From positions 346,231 to 410,230 of the forward strand of contig NZ_LBHJ01000012.1 in NCBI RefSeq assembly GCF_001006305.1: a DNA stretch of 64,000 bases, written 5' to 3'. The position numbers and the translations under genes are program-made. Source of the stretch: Silvibacterium bohemicum (GTDB lineage Bacteria; Acidobacteriota; Terriglobia; Terriglobales; Acidobacteriaceae). Numbering within the stretch: position 1 is the first letter of the stretch; each line of letters starts with the position of its first letter. The notes under the pieces were generated by a model. The model worked only from the letters and a program-made list of their open reading frames with translations. It had not been told where the DNA came from and searched no databases. This document shows, piece after piece, positions 1-9,625 of the stretch.

Positions 1-2
1 TT

Positions 3-272
3 GCTCCTCCGCCTCCGGGGTCGCTCACCGCCGGAACCGGCACCCAGTTGCGCGCGGTGTTGAACAATGACCCGGCCAACGCAGGGGTGAAGTGGACGGT
101 GATCTGCGGATCGACCGATTGTGGCTCGTTTGCGCCTGCGCAGACCGGCAGCGGCATTGCGACGACTTATACCGCTCCTGCAGTTGCGCCCGTGAATGGC
201 GTCGTGCAGGTGACGGCGACTTCGGTTACAGACCCGACCAAGGCTGCCAGCGCAACGATTTCGATCATGTAG
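3..272 (+). CDS. C-terminal end of an Ig-like repeat surface protein (5' end outside window)
   Basis: The reading frame is open from the left edge and ends at TAG 270-272, so only about 89 C-terminal residues are visible. They show the pattern of a bacterial Ig-like (BIG-type) module: a proline-rich linker, then WTVICGSTDCGSFAP, then TTYTAPAV, ending in VQVTATSVTDPTKAASATIS. Alternating Val/Thr strands and a TxTYTAP turn are typical of such beta-sandwich repeats in long secreted acidobacterial proteins. It is followed 60 bases later by a porin gene in the same direction. The function of the whole protein cannot be judged from this end. Confidence 0.6.
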   Translation, partial: APPPPGSLTAGTGTQLRAVLNNDPANAGVKWTVICGSTDCGSFAPAQTGSGIATTYTAPAVAPVNGVVQVTATSVTDPTKAASATISIM

Positions 273-331
273 CGAGCGACATTCCCCGCAACGATCCGAT
301 TGCATTACCCGCATTCACCGAAGGAGATTCG

Positions 332-2206
332 ATGCACACTCTTCTGAAAACGAGCTTGGCCGGCACGCTTCTGGCTATTTGCTTTTGTGCCCCGGCCCAA
401 ACCGTTTCCACCGCAACTACGACCAAGCATGTCCGGGCGAAAGCGAAGACCCAGGAAGAGATGCTGCTGGAGCAACTGAACGACAAGTTCCACAAGCTTG
501 ACGAGCTGAACCAGAAGTACGACGAGCTGCAGCAGAGGTTCGATGCTCTGGAGAAGCGGTCTTCGGCCCGCGATGCGGAGCTCGAACAGGCGCGCAAGGA
601 TGCGGAGGATGCGAAGCAAAAGCAGGAGGCGACGCAGCAGGCGTCCGGTCCGGAGAATGCAGCCGTTACGGAATTGCAGACGCAGGTTGCGAACCTGAAG
701 TCTTCTTCCGATGCCCTCGCTACGCGCGTGGATACGACGCAGCAGGCGACGAAGAGACTCGAGAACGGGGATACCATCCACTTCAAAGGTGTCGATCTCA
801 AGCCGGGCGGCTTTCTGGCTGCAGAAACGGTCGATCGCCAGCGCGCAGTCGGTGGAGATGTGAATACTCCCTTCAACTCGATTCCGTTTGGCGGGCAATC
901 GGCTGGGGTGTTGTCGGAATTCAATGCCAGCGGCCGCCAGTCGCGCATCTCGTTGCAGGCGGATGGCAAACTCCCTTCGGCTACGCTGCGCGGATATTAC
1001 GAGGCAGACTTCCTTTCGGCAGGAACCACTTCGAACAACAATCAGAGCAACAGCTACACGCTGCGTCTGCGCCAGGCATGGGCTCAGGCGCAATTGCAGA
1101 GCGGATGGACACTGACCGGCGGGCAGATGTGGTCGCTGGTCACCGAGTACCGGCACGGCCTGGACAACAACTCCGAAGCGATTCCGTTGACCATCGACGC
1201 GCAGTACAACGTCGGCTTCAGCTGGGAGCGGCAGTACGGCTTCCGCGTCGTCAAGCACATCACCCCGAAGTTCTGGATCGGCGGCTCGGTTGAAGAAGCG
1301 CAGACGCTGAACATCGGTGGCCACAATCTGCCGACAATCCTGTATCAGCAGGCCGGCAATGCCGGCGGACTGTATAACCCCACAGCAAACTACAGCTTCA
1401 ACTACGCGCCTGATCTTATCGCCAAGGCCGCTTACGAAACCAACTTCGGACACTTCGAAGTATTCGGCGTTGGCCGGTTCTTCCGCGACCGCGTGTTCCC
1501 CAATGGCCCCGTGCCGCCGGGAGCAACGCAGCCTGCCACGGTCTCGGCGCTCGGAGCCTTTACCAATAAGACGCAAGGCGGGGGCATTGGCGCCAATGCG
1601 CGGGTTTCGCTGTTTGCAAAGAAGCTCGATATCGGAGCGCATGCGCTGATCGGCGATGGAATCGGCCGTTACAGCAGCGCCACGCTGCCTGACGCTACCG
1701 CTCATCCCGACGGATCGCTCGAGTTGCTGGCGGGCGGCTCGGGCCTGGCCTCGATGGAGTGGCACAGCACGCCGCGACTCGATGTGTATGCCTACTATGG
1801 CGGCGAGTACGACAAGCGCGCCTGGTATGCGACGCCGTTCACCAACACCACGGCCGGGCCGACACTGGGCCAGCCGATTTTGGGCGGCTACGGCGCTCCT
1901 ACCAATATCGTTTCCGGCTGCTATGTCGAAGTGCTTCCGGTCGCGTCGCCCAATGGCGGCGGCAACGTACCCGGAGCGGCGGCGAACTGCAACTCCGATA
2001 CGCGCAATGTGCAGGAAGGGACCTTCGGCTACTGGTTTCGCTTCTATCGCGGCACGCACGGAACTTTGCAGCAGGGCATTCAATACTCCTACGCCGAACG
2101 CCGCAGCTGGCAGGGAATCGGCAACCCCGCGGCTGGCCTGACCAACTCGCCCAAGGCGATCGACAACATGTGGTTTACCTCCTTTCGCTACTACCTCCCG
2201 CAGTAG
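332..2206 (+). CDS. Outer-membrane porin-like protein with N-terminal coiled coil (DcaP-like)
   Basis: The ATG at 332 was chosen because AAGGAG lies at 321-326 and a signal peptide follows directly (cleavage near CAPAQT); the frame stays open upstream but without signal features. The protein has 624 residues. Roughly residues 35-125 are a charged heptad-type coiled coil. The rest is rich in Tyr, Trp, Gly and alternating hydrophobic residues (for example LRLRQAWAQAQL and WTLTGGQMWSLVTE), as in a beta-barrel. A coiled coil followed by a barrel is the architecture of DcaP-like trimeric porins, so it probably forms a diffusion channel in the outer membrane. The substrate is unknown. It precedes a TonB-type receptor by 51 bases, suggesting joint expression. 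Confidence 0.6.
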   Translation: MHTLLKTSLAGTLLAICFCAPAQTVSTATTTKHVRAKAKTQEEMLLEQLNDKFHKLDELNQKYDELQQRFDALEKRSSARDAELEQARKDAEDAKQKQEATQQASGPENAAVTELQTQVANLKSSSDALATRVDTTQQATKRLENGDTIHFKGVDLKPGGFLAAETVDRQRAVGGDVNTPFNSIPFGGQSAGVLSEFNASGRQSRISLQADGKLPSATLRGYYEADFLSAGTTSNNNQSNSYTLRLRQAWAQAQLQSGWTLTGGQMWSLVTEYRHGLDNNSEAIPLTIDAQYNVGFSWERQYGFRVVKHITPKFWIGGSVEEAQTLNIGGHNLPTILYQQAGNAGGLYNPTANYSFNYAPDLIAKAAYETNFGHFEVFGVGRFFRDRVFPNGPVPPGATQPATVSALGAFTNKTQGGGIGANARVSLFAKKLDIGAHALIGDGIGRYSSATLPDATAHPDGSLELLAGGSGLASMEWHSTPRLDVYAYYGGEYDKRAWYATPFTNTTAGPTLGQPILGGYGAPTNIVSGCYVEVLPVASPNGGGNVPGAAANCNSDTRNVQEGTFGYWFRFYRGTHGTLQQGIQYSYAERRSWQGIGNPAAGLTNSPKAIDNMWFTSFRYYLPQ

Positions 2207-2257
2207 TGGGCAACGTTCGCCGATGAGCGGTCAGGAAACCGAACCGAGGAGTAATTA

Positions 2258-5200
2258 GTGAAGCTGATTCGAGTTCTCTCAAGATTGATGCTGGTGCTGC
2301 CGTTGATCACGCTGCTGGGTCTCCCGGCAGCGTTCGGTCAAGCCGGCCAAGGGCGCATTTCCGGTGAGGTTACCGATCCGGATGGCGGCGTCATTCCTGG
2401 CGCTGCAGTTCAAGTCATCAATCAAGACACGCTCGTCAAGCGGTCGGTGCAGTCCGATAGCCAGGGCTCCTACAACGTTCCCGGTCTGCCTGCCGGACGC
2501 TACCAGGTAATCGTGGAAGCTCCGGGGTTCACCCGCCGGTCAAGCGAAATTCTGACGCTTACCGCGGAACACACCATCGTGTTCAATGCGCAGATCCAAG
2601 TCTCCAAGGTCACCGAGGAGGTTCAGGTCAATGCCGGCGTGCCGTCTACCGTGGACACAGGCAGCGCGTCGCTTTCCACTTCTCTCGGCAGCAAGGAAAT
2701 TGCCGGCTACCAGCTCAACGGCAGGAACTTCTCGCAACTCATCACTCTCTCTCCCGGTGTAAGCAACCAGACCGGCCAGGATGAGGCCAAGGTAGGCGTC
2801 GCCGGAAGCGCGAAGTTCAGCGTCAATGGCGGACGCGTGGAGTACAACACCTTCGAGGTGGACGGCAGCGACGTGCTGAACACCAGCATCAACGCCAGCC
2901 GCGGGCAGGGCGAGCCGCTGATGGTGTATCCCAGCATCGATGCCATCCAGGACATGAAGGTGCTTACGGCCGACTACAGTGCCCTGTACGGAAAGAGCGC
3001 TTCGGGAAGCGTGCTGATCACTACCAAGTCGGGCACGGAAAACTTCCACGGCGATGTTTATGGGTTTCTGCGCAACGAGATGTTCAATGCCAGGAACTTC
3101 TTCGACCAACCCAATCCTGAGCCTCCAGGATTCCAGGGAAAGCCGAAGTACCAGACCCCGCTGTATCGGCGACTTGATTTTGGCGGCACCATCGGCGGCC
3201 CGCTCTACATTCCACACGTGTACAACACGACGAAGACGAAAACCTTCTTCTTCTTTTCAGAAGAGGTGCGCCGCGAGAAGACGCCGGTGGACTACAACCA
3301 GGCGGTGCCCACCATGGCAGAGAGATCGGGAGATTTCTCCGACGTGTGCCCGACGCTGCTGCCCAACAGCTCCGCCACCTTTAATCCTTCTCAGGGATTT
3401 TCGGACTGTCCGCAGGGCACGCCCGCCGGCTCCGGTGCTTTCAACATTGGCCGCAGAGTGCCTGTGGACTACACCAGCGCCGCAATTCTTAACTCGGGAC
3501 TGATTCCGGAGCCGAACGCAAGCAGCGGATGCAACTCCACCAATCCGTCGCCTTTGCCGCACTGCTTCGTCGGTTCGGTCTCTCCGGCCACGCACTGGCG
3601 TGAAGAGTTGTTTCGCATCGACCACAACCTCAACGATCACGAACGTCTGTCGTTTCGCTATGTGCACGACGCTTGGGACACGGTGACGCTGGTTCCGCAG
3701 TGGGGAGTCGTTCACAACAGCTTTCCCACGGTAGAGAATCAGCTCACCGGCCCCGGCCTCGACATGGCTGTGATCCTGTCGCAGACGCTGCCGCACAACT
3801 TCATCAACCTGATCTCGGCCGGCTATGTTGTCCAGCACATCACGCTGACGCCGCAGGCGGGGCCGGGTGTTACCTCGCTGGGGCGGCCGACCGTGCTCGA
3901 CGATCCCGCGGCGACCGGTGGGACGGCTATGGGGGGAGCAGGCTGCTCGTTGTTCACGCCTCCCGCGAATTCCTATCCCCCAAGCATCACCGAGTGTCCC
4001 ATGGGGTTCATCTTCAACAACGGCTACGGCGGCAGCAAGATTCCGGGAACTCCCCAGGGTCTTCTTCCCGGGCTTGTCTTCCAGGGGAACAACGGCGCCT
4101 ATGGCGGACACGGCTTTGCGGCCGATACCGGCTATGCGCCCTGGAACCAAGCCAACCCGACGTTCACACTGAGGGATGACGCCAGCAAGACCATCGGAAG
4201 GCACACTTTGCAATGGGGCTTCTGGGGAGCTTATACCCAGCAGAACGCCTTGAGCGGCGTGACCGGAGCCAACTCCGGCGACCAGCAGGGCCTGCTGACC
4301 TTCAGCAACCAGCAGTCCACGTTTACATCTGGAAACGCATTTGCCGATTTTCTTGGCGGCTCTGGTTTTGTGCCCAGCATTTTCAGTGCCGAGACCGCTA
4401 CGGGCGGGATCAAGAGCTATACCCAGGACAGCGGGCAGGCCAAGTACTACAACCGCAACAAGGTGGCGGATCTCTACATGCAGGACGACTTTCGTGCGAC
4501 ATCCCGTCTCACCATCAACGCGGGACTTCGCGCGAACCTGTTCGGAGCGTGGTACAACCCGAATGGCACGGCTTACAATTGGCGCCCCGAGGAATTCAAT
4601 CAATCTCTCGGCGCTTCGATTTTTATCGATCCGAACAACGGCGAGCTGGTGAACAAAATCGGCGGCCTGCCGGTTCCACTGAAGAATACCGGACCCTATA
4701 GTCTGACTGGGGCCAATGCGCTCGATCCCGCTATCACAAACGGACTGGTGCAGTGCGGCGGAGCCAATAGTGCGGTGGTCTCCGACTCCTGCATGTCGAA
4801 CAAGCTGTTTCATCCGTCGCCTCGGGTCGGACTTTCCTGGGACCCGTGGGGTGACGGCAAGACCGCTCTCCGCGCCGGATACGGTCTTTTCTGGGAGCAT
4901 GGCACCAGCTACGAAGCGAACGTGGCTTCTCTCACCGGGAGCGCCCCGCTCGTCCTCAGCGAAACGCAATCGAATATTAAAGGAATCGCCGGCACCCCGA
5001 CCGCGCCACCCGCCTACAACTCGTATGGACTGATCGGCCTCTCCTGCCAGGGGGGAACGGCGCAGTGCGGCAGTTTCACTCCGCCACCCGGCAGTGGTGG
5101 GTCCACATTTCCGCTGAACGTGACCTCCATCCCGACGAAGGCAACCTATTCCTACGTGCAGCAGTGGAGCCTGGGTCTCCAGCGCGAGTTGCACAAGGGC

Positions 5201-6496
5201 CTGGTGGGACAGCTTGCCTACGTGGGCACCAAGGGCACGCATCTGACCGCGGTGCGCGACCTGAACCAGCTCAAGCCTCTCAGCAACGCTCTCAACCCAT
5301 TTGCTCCGGGACAGCCGATCACCGCAAGCGTGTGCTCCAGCGGGGCCAATGGAGGTGTTTTCTCGACGCAGGGACTCAACAATTCCAATCCCGGAGCGCC
5401 GGTGACCATCCCCAGCTCTTCTGCGATTGCGTCCAACGATCCGGGTTACATCAATATCTTTGTTGCCTGCACCGGCAATCCGGGATTCGCCAACGGGGGT
5501 GGGAAACTCGGGGTGAGCGCCGATACCCAGCGGCCCTATCTTGGCTTCAGCAACATTATCTCGGTAGAGAACACCGCCGATTCCGAGTACAACGCTCTGC
5601 AGGCCTCGTTGCGCGAGACTACGGGGCCGCTCACTATCGCTGTGGCTTACACCTACAGCCATTCTCTGGACGACGCCTCCGACCGCGCCAGCGCGAACTT
5701 CGCGGACTCTCTCAATATCCATTCCAGCCATGCCAGCTCGGACTTCGACCAGAAACACATCTTCAATCTCAGCTACATCTACGACCTGCCGATTTTGCGG
5801 CTGCTGGGCGGCTTTACGCACCTGGTGGGCAGCGGCAGCGACGCGGATGAGCAGGCGGGGACCACTCCCGCGGCCGCGGCGCCGGCGGCGGAATTCGCGC
5901 CTATCGTAAAGACGGTGTTAGGCGGCTGGCAGTGGAGCGGCCTCACCACGGTTGACACCGGCACGCCGTTCAGCGTCATCAACGCAGGCGGCGCTAACGG
6001 CACCGGGGCGGCCGACAACGCCGGAGTGGGAGACGGGCTGGGTGTGGGCTCCTATGCCGACATCATAGGTTCGGCACATACCGGCAAGCCCTTCGTTGCG
6101 CAGGGCAAAAACAATGTCGGCCCGCTGCTGCTCAATCCCGGCGCCTTTGCCGCGCCCCGCGGCCTGACCTTCGGCGACTCCGGCCGCAACTATCTTCGCA
6201 ATCCCGGCCGGGTCAACTTCAACATGTCGCTCTTCAAGCATTTCAAGCCGTTTGCCGAGCACCTCGACATCGAGTTTCGCGCCGAGGCCTTCAACGTCTT
6301 CAATCACACGCAGTTCCGTATTACCGATCCGGCCAACCCCGGCAATGTTGGCAACAATGTCATCAACTGCTACGGCGACCAGACGGAGCTTTACTCTGCC
6401 GGAGCCTCGGGATGCCTGCAGGGAAATTCGTTTCTGCATCCGGTGGATGCGCACGATCCACGCATCCTGCAATTCGCTCTCAAGGGCACGTTTTAG
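2258..6496 (+). CDS. TonB-dependent receptor-like outer-membrane protein with carboxypeptidase-regulatory domain (Oar-like)
   Basis: GTG start at 2258, with GAGGAG at 2246-2251. The protein has 1412 residues. A signal peptide (residues 1 to about 27, ending AAFGQA) is followed by a CarboxypepD_reg/CnaB-like domain (about 30-110; ISGEVTDPDGGVIPGA, PGLPAGRYQVIVEAPGF), a plug domain (about 120-260; LNGRNFSQLITLSPGV, SGSVLITTKSGT) and a long beta-barrel ending in phenylalanine (LQFALKGTF), the usual outer-membrane C-terminal signal. This is the Oar-like receptor type expanded in Acidobacteria and Bacteroidetes. No separate TonB box is obvious. The ligand is unknown; carbohydrate or protein uptake, or surface assembly, are the usual proposals. 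Confidence 0.85.
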   Translation: MKLIRVLSRLMLVLPLITLLGLPAAFGQAGQGRISGEVTDPDGGVIPGAAVQVINQDTLVKRSVQSDSQGSYNVPGLPAGRYQVIVEAPGFTRRSSEILTLTAEHTIVFNAQIQVSKVTEEVQVNAGVPSTVDTGSASLSTSLGSKEIAGYQLNGRNFSQLITLSPGVSNQTGQDEAKVGVAGSAKFSVNGGRVEYNTFEVDGSDVLNTSINASRGQGEPLMVYPSIDAIQDMKVLTADYSALYGKSASGSVLITTKSGTENFHGDVYGFLRNEMFNARNFFDQPNPEPPGFQGKPKYQTPLYRRLDFGGTIGGPLYIPHVYNTTKTKTFFFFSEEVRREKTPVDYNQAVPTMAERSGDFSDVCPTLLPNSSATFNPSQGFSDCPQGTPAGSGAFNIGRRVPVDYTSAAILNSGLIPEPNASSGCNSTNPSPLPHCFVGSVSPATHWREELFRIDHNLNDHERLSFRYVHDAWDTVTLVPQWGVVHNSFPTVENQLTGPGLDMAVILSQTLPHNFINLISAGYVVQHITLTPQAGPGVTSLGRPTVLDDPAATGGTAMGGAGCSLFTPPANSYPPSITECPMGFIFNNGYGGSKIPGTPQGLLPGLVFQGNNGAYGGHGFAADTGYAPWNQANPTFTLRDDASKTIGRHTLQWGFWGAYTQQNALSGVTGANSGDQQGLLTFSNQQSTFTSGNAFADFLGGSGFVPSIFSAETATGGIKSYTQDSGQAKYYNRNKVADLYMQDDFRATSRLTINAGLRANLFGAWYNPNGTAYNWRPEEFNQSLGASIFIDPNNGELVNKIGGLPVPLKNTGPYSLTGANALDPAITNGLVQCGGANSAVVSDSCMSNKLFHPSPRVGLSWDPWGDGKTALRAGYGLFWEHGTSYEANVASLTGSAPLVLSETQSNIKGIAGTPTAPPAYNSYGLIGLSCQGGTAQCGSFTPPPGSGGSTFPLNVTSIPTKATYSYVQQWSLGLQRELHKGLVGQLAYVGTKGTHLTAVRDLNQLKPLSNALNPFAPGQPITASVCSSGANGGVFSTQGLNNSNPGAPVTIPSSSAIASNDPGYINIFVACTGNPGFANGGGKLGVSADTQRPYLGFSNIISVENTADSEYNALQASLRETTGPLTIAVAYTYSHSLDDASDRASANFADSLNIHSSHASSDFDQKHIFNLSYIYDLPILRLLGGFTHLVGSGSDADEQAGTTPAAAAPAAEFAPIVKTVLGGWQWSGLTTVDTGTPFSVINAGGANGTGAADNAGVGDGLGVGSYADIIGSAHTGKPFVAQGKNNVGPLLLNPGAFAAPRGLTFGDSGRNYLRNPGRVNFNMSLFKHFKPFAEHLDIEFRAEAFNVFNHTQFRITDPANPGNVGNNVINCYGDQTELYSAGASGCLQGNSFLHPVDAHDPRILQFALKGTF

Positions 6497-6568
6497 GGGC
6501 GGATGGGGGTGCGCCCCTTCGTTTCCCGGTTGTTTTTCGAACCCATTCACTTTCCTGGAGGATGCTTG

Positions 6569-8071
6569 ATGCAGAACTCGAAACCACTGAAGCGTCCGTT
6601 TCGCGATCATGCCCGATCGTCCGCCGCTGTGAACGCTATCCTTCTCCTGCTCTGCCTCGCTGGCTGCGGGACAACGACCTCTCCGTCGACTGCAACTGCG
6701 CCTGCTTCGGCGGCGCAGCCGACGGGTCCGCAGAACTACTTCGCCGGCTCTGTAGCCGGAAACACAGGCTTGAGTATTTACACCTTTGACGACGCGCCGC
6801 AGTCTCCCGTGAAAATGCCGAGCTTCTCGCAAACCATCGGTGGCGTGCCGCCGCAGATCCTCAGCGCCGGTACGTTCAGCGTGTCGCAGCGGGGCCTGCG
6901 CAGCCTGAGCATCTCCACGCTTTACGTTGAGAATTCCAGCGGTAATTCGCTCGGGCTTGTTCCCACCAGCCCGACACCGGGAACCGGCGGTTTTGCGCTG
7001 GAACTTGCGGGGCAGGCCGGCGGCTTCGTGCAAGTCCCTGTCGTGCTGCAGAACCAAACGCAATTGGTTCAACAGCCGGTCACGCCTCTGGTGGCAGCGA
7101 ACGCATGCCCGAATTTCTCCACAGCGCAAACCTACCAGTTCCTTACCATCCCCGCAGGGGTACTGCCTGCCGGCGCGATGCCGGCAACCCTCGGCTGGGA
7201 TCCGACCAGCGAAACCGCGTTCGGAAGCGTCGACATCAGCACCAGCGGCAGCACCGTCAATTTCAAGAACATCCAGCAGTTCCTTTTGCCCTCTGCCTCA
7301 GTCAATGGAAGCGGACCGGGTGGAAGCGCAGCGCCCCTCCAGCCGCCGCCATCTTCGCTTACGGGCGTCTGCGGTCCTTCCGCCTACGGCTCGACCATCG
7401 AGGTTCCAGGAACGGAAGTTGTTACCACTCCTGGTGTAGGAGGTAGCGGCAACAACGTTGACTCCCCCCAGGCCACCATCGGGATCGGTCCCTCCGGCCT
7501 GTTGGTGGAAGGCAATGGATCCAACCCGCAGGATATTCTTGCCAACTCATCCCCTCCGCTGCCCTATGAGAATGCCCTGGGAGCGGGAACCGGTGCGGTG
7601 GGGCTTCCCAAGCCCTCCGCCGCGTTGGACACCGGCACCGTGGTCGGCGCGCAGTATCTCGGCTTCATCTATGGCGCGGGTCAGTACACCGTCCCTACTC
7701 CGATCGTGTCTTCGCACCTGGCGTCGTTTGGTTTTCCTCCCACTCAGATCGGCTGCACCTCGGTTGCCCCGAGCACCAGCACCGTGATCTATGGCGGCGA
7801 CTTCCCGCAGCTCAACGGACAGGACAATCCCTCGGCTCCGCCGAATTGCGATTTCGCCATCGATCTCGGCAGCCAGGATTCCAGCAACGCTGGTCTGTAT
7901 CCCAATGCCAAGGTCACAGTTGAAGGCGGGTACGCGGCTAACGCCACCGGCGCAACCGATTCTTTCCCGGCAGTCGCGATCGCCGGACAGCTCAATGGCA
8001 AGTACGCGATCTTCGTGATTGGAGAAGACTCGACGCAGCCATGGGCGATCTATCTGCTGCAGTCGAACTAA
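6569..8071 (+). CDS. Secreted lipoprotein of unknown function
   Basis: The ATG at 6569 is preceded by TGGAGGA (6556-6562). It gives a lipoprotein signal peptide, with a hydrophobic core AILLLLCLAGC in which LAGC is the lipobox; an upstream ATG at 6503 would bury this signal. About 500 residues. The mature part is rich in Ser, Thr, Gly, Pro and Ala, and contains several TP/GPGG-type linkers and beta-strand-like stretches, but no catalytic motif I recognise. It lies 72 bases behind the TonB-type receptor and is probably co-expressed, so a surface-exposed accessory role is a reasonable guess, but no function is assigned. Confidence 0.7.
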   Translation: MQNSKPLKRPFRDHARSSAAVNAILLLLCLAGCGTTTSPSTATAPASAAQPTGPQNYFAGSVAGNTGLSIYTFDDAPQSPVKMPSFSQTIGGVPPQILSAGTFSVSQRGLRSLSISTLYVENSSGNSLGLVPTSPTPGTGGFALELAGQAGGFVQVPVVLQNQTQLVQQPVTPLVAANACPNFSTAQTYQFLTIPAGVLPAGAMPATLGWDPTSETAFGSVDISTSGSTVNFKNIQQFLLPSASVNGSGPGGSAAPLQPPPSSLTGVCGPSAYGSTIEVPGTEVVTTPGVGGSGNNVDSPQATIGIGPSGLLVEGNGSNPQDILANSSPPLPYENALGAGTGAVGLPKPSAALDTGTVVGAQYLGFIYGAGQYTVPTPIVSSHLASFGFPPTQIGCTSVAPSTSTVIYGGDFPQLNGQDNPSAPPNCDFAIDLGSQDSSNAGLYPNAKVTVEGGYAANATGATDSFPAVAIAGQLNGKYAIFVIGEDSTQPWAIYLLQSN

Positions 8072-8334
8072 GGCCGGCTCCGGGAACCGAGTGTTGCAAT
8101 CCGGGAAATTTCAGTTCGCGGTGATGAGATCGAGCTGATGTTCCTGTCTACGAGATTGGCTACCCCGCAGCTCTCCGCGCGTTTCATCGAATATTGACCG
8201 CGGCGCGTTGAAGAGAGGTGGCCCCGGCAGTCAACAGTACAGATAAGAGCCGCTACCCCGAAGGCTCTTCGCAAACATTACTTCGCATGATCCAGCTTCT
8301 TCATCTTTTGTGCAGCGCCGCCAAGGAGCACCGA

Positions 8335-8363
8335 ACAACCACCGGGCCCGGTTGTCTTTTTTA
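8335..8363 (+). terminator. Likely intrinsic terminator in the 8072-8446 intergenic stretch
   Basis: ACAACC (8335-8340) pairs with GGTTGT (8350-8355) across ACCGGGCCC, which can also fold on itself, and is followed by C and six T. It lies 264 bases beyond the lipoprotein stop and 84 bases before the next start, inside a 375-base gap holding no convincing gene. A sequence identical to the DnaA-box consensus TTATCCACA overlaps the T-run (8361-8369). One such 9-mer in a window this size is expected by chance. Confidence 0.5.
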
Positions 8364-8446
8364 TCCACACTCCTACCCGCTTGCATGCGCTCGCAGCCGA
8401 TTCGCATAGAGATATGCGTGCCCTCAACCCCGATAAGGAGATTTCG

Positions 8447-9439
8447 ATGCAGAACCAACTGTGCAAACTTCTGGCCATGGCCGCACTGTCTACCAGCCTC
8501 TCTGCGATGGCAGGTGCGCAGACCATCAAGACTTCCATCGCATTTCCCTCTGGCGCTCAGGGTGTAGCGGTGAACCCGATCACGAACACCGTGTACGCTG
8601 TCGCTCCCAACAACGGTGCAGCCACCGACAACCTCGGGGTGATTAACGGAAGCACCGATACGCTGGCCCAAACCGTTTCTGTTCCCTCGGGCTCGCTGTT
8701 TGTTGCGGTCGACTATCTTGCCAATCGCGTTTACGTAGCCGGCTGCAACACCAACCTGAACCCCTCGCCCTGCACCGTAACCGTGATCGACGGCAAGAGC
8801 AATAAGACGCTGAGCACGATTCCGGTTACGACCACCCCCGGCTTCGGACTCACCGGAATCGTGGCCAACCCGCTGGACGGCAAGGTCTATGTAGCCAACG
8901 GCAGCGACAACGTCATCAACATCATTAACGGTTCTACGGCGAAGCTTCGCGACTCCATCGATCTGCATGGCAACCAGCCGGTCGCGATCGCCATTAATCC
9001 AATCCTCAACCGTCTCTATGTTCCTTTTGGCTCTGACCTGACCGCTGTTATCGAAGCCGGAGCGAAAAAGATCATCGCTAACACCGTTTTTGGATCCTCG
9101 ACTATGGGCGCAGCGGCGAACTTCGTCACCGGCAACGTGTTCGTAACGGATCAGGAGCCCTCCGGCCTGTCGATGACCGGAGTGCTCAGCCACAAAGGTG
9201 CCCTGCTTGCCAGCCCCACCGTGGGTGACGCTCCGTTGGGCGTCGATGTGGATCCGGTCACGAACCTTGCCTTTGTGGCCGCCACGGCGCAGGATGCCGT
9301 TGACGTGATCAGCGGTGCTAACAACACTGTCACGGCGACCATCCAGGGTGTTCCGGCAAACTATGTAGCGTTGAACTTCGCTACCGCGAAGGTCTACGTG
9401 ACGGGAAGAACCGGTGTGACGGTTTTGACCGAGAAATAG
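8447..9439 (+). CDS. Secreted YncE-like beta-propeller repeat protein
   Basis: ATG at 8447 with AAGGAG at 8435-8440. The protein has 330 residues, with a signal peptide ending near MAGAQT. The mature chain is a series of repeats of the type GVAVNPITNTVYAV, FVAVDYLANRVYVAG, GIVANPLDGKVYVAN and AIAINPILNRLYVPF, each about 40-45 residues. This is the YVTN/YncE beta-propeller pattern. Such proteins are periplasmic or surface scaffolds for binding; no enzyme residues are evident. The repeats make the fold call fairly safe, but the partner is unknown. It is the last gene of the surface-protein run and is followed by a terminator. Confidence 0.75.
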   Translation: MQNQLCKLLAMAALSTSLSAMAGAQTIKTSIAFPSGAQGVAVNPITNTVYAVAPNNGAATDNLGVINGSTDTLAQTVSVPSGSLFVAVDYLANRVYVAGCNTNLNPSPCTVTVIDGKSNKTLSTIPVTTTPGFGLTGIVANPLDGKVYVANGSDNVINIINGSTAKLRDSIDLHGNQPVAIAINPILNRLYVPFGSDLTAVIEAGAKKIIANTVFGSSTMGAAANFVTGNVFVTDQEPSGLSMTGVLSHKGALLASPTVGDAPLGVDVDPVTNLAFVAATAQDAVDVISGANNTVTATIQGVPANYVALNFATAKVYVTGRTGVTVLTEK

Positions 9440-9542
9440 CTTTGCTTTTGCAGGCTAGTTCACGATGAGCCGACACTGTTGAGCATGAGCTAGTCCTGCA
9501 AAGAAAGAGCCAAGGCGACAACCATCGTCTTGGAACGCGAAG

Positions 9543-9572
9543 GGCCAGAGTGGTTATCCGCTCTGGCCTTTT
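9543..9572 (+). terminator. Intrinsic terminator after the YncE-like gene
   Basis: GGCCAGAG (9543-9550) pairs with CTCTGGCC (9561-9568) and is followed by four T. It closes the rightward surface-protein genes before the convergent mnmE. A second, imperfect palindrome lies just upstream (about 9449-9498), pairing TGCAGGCTAG with CTAGTCCTGCA. Confidence 0.7.
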
Positions 9573-9625
9573 CCGTTTTCCTGCTGGGCTGATTAGTCGT
9601 GCAGGTTGGGTGCGGCCACGCGATA

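Noticed and set aside
305-2083. Long minus-strand open frame (592 codons) opposite the porin gene
   Set aside because: It is a shadow of the porin in GC-rich DNA: Arg/Ala/Leu-rich, no ribosome-binding site, no domain, while the plus-strand frame has a signal peptide and good start.
3257-5821. Long minus-strand open frame (854 codons) inside the TonB-type receptor gene
   Set aside because: Codon shadow of the receptor; composition is that of an antisense frame, with no recognisable motif.
8361-8369. A perfect DnaA-box-like TTATCCACA
   Set aside because: A single copy in a window this size is near chance expectation, and it overlaps a terminator's T-run.
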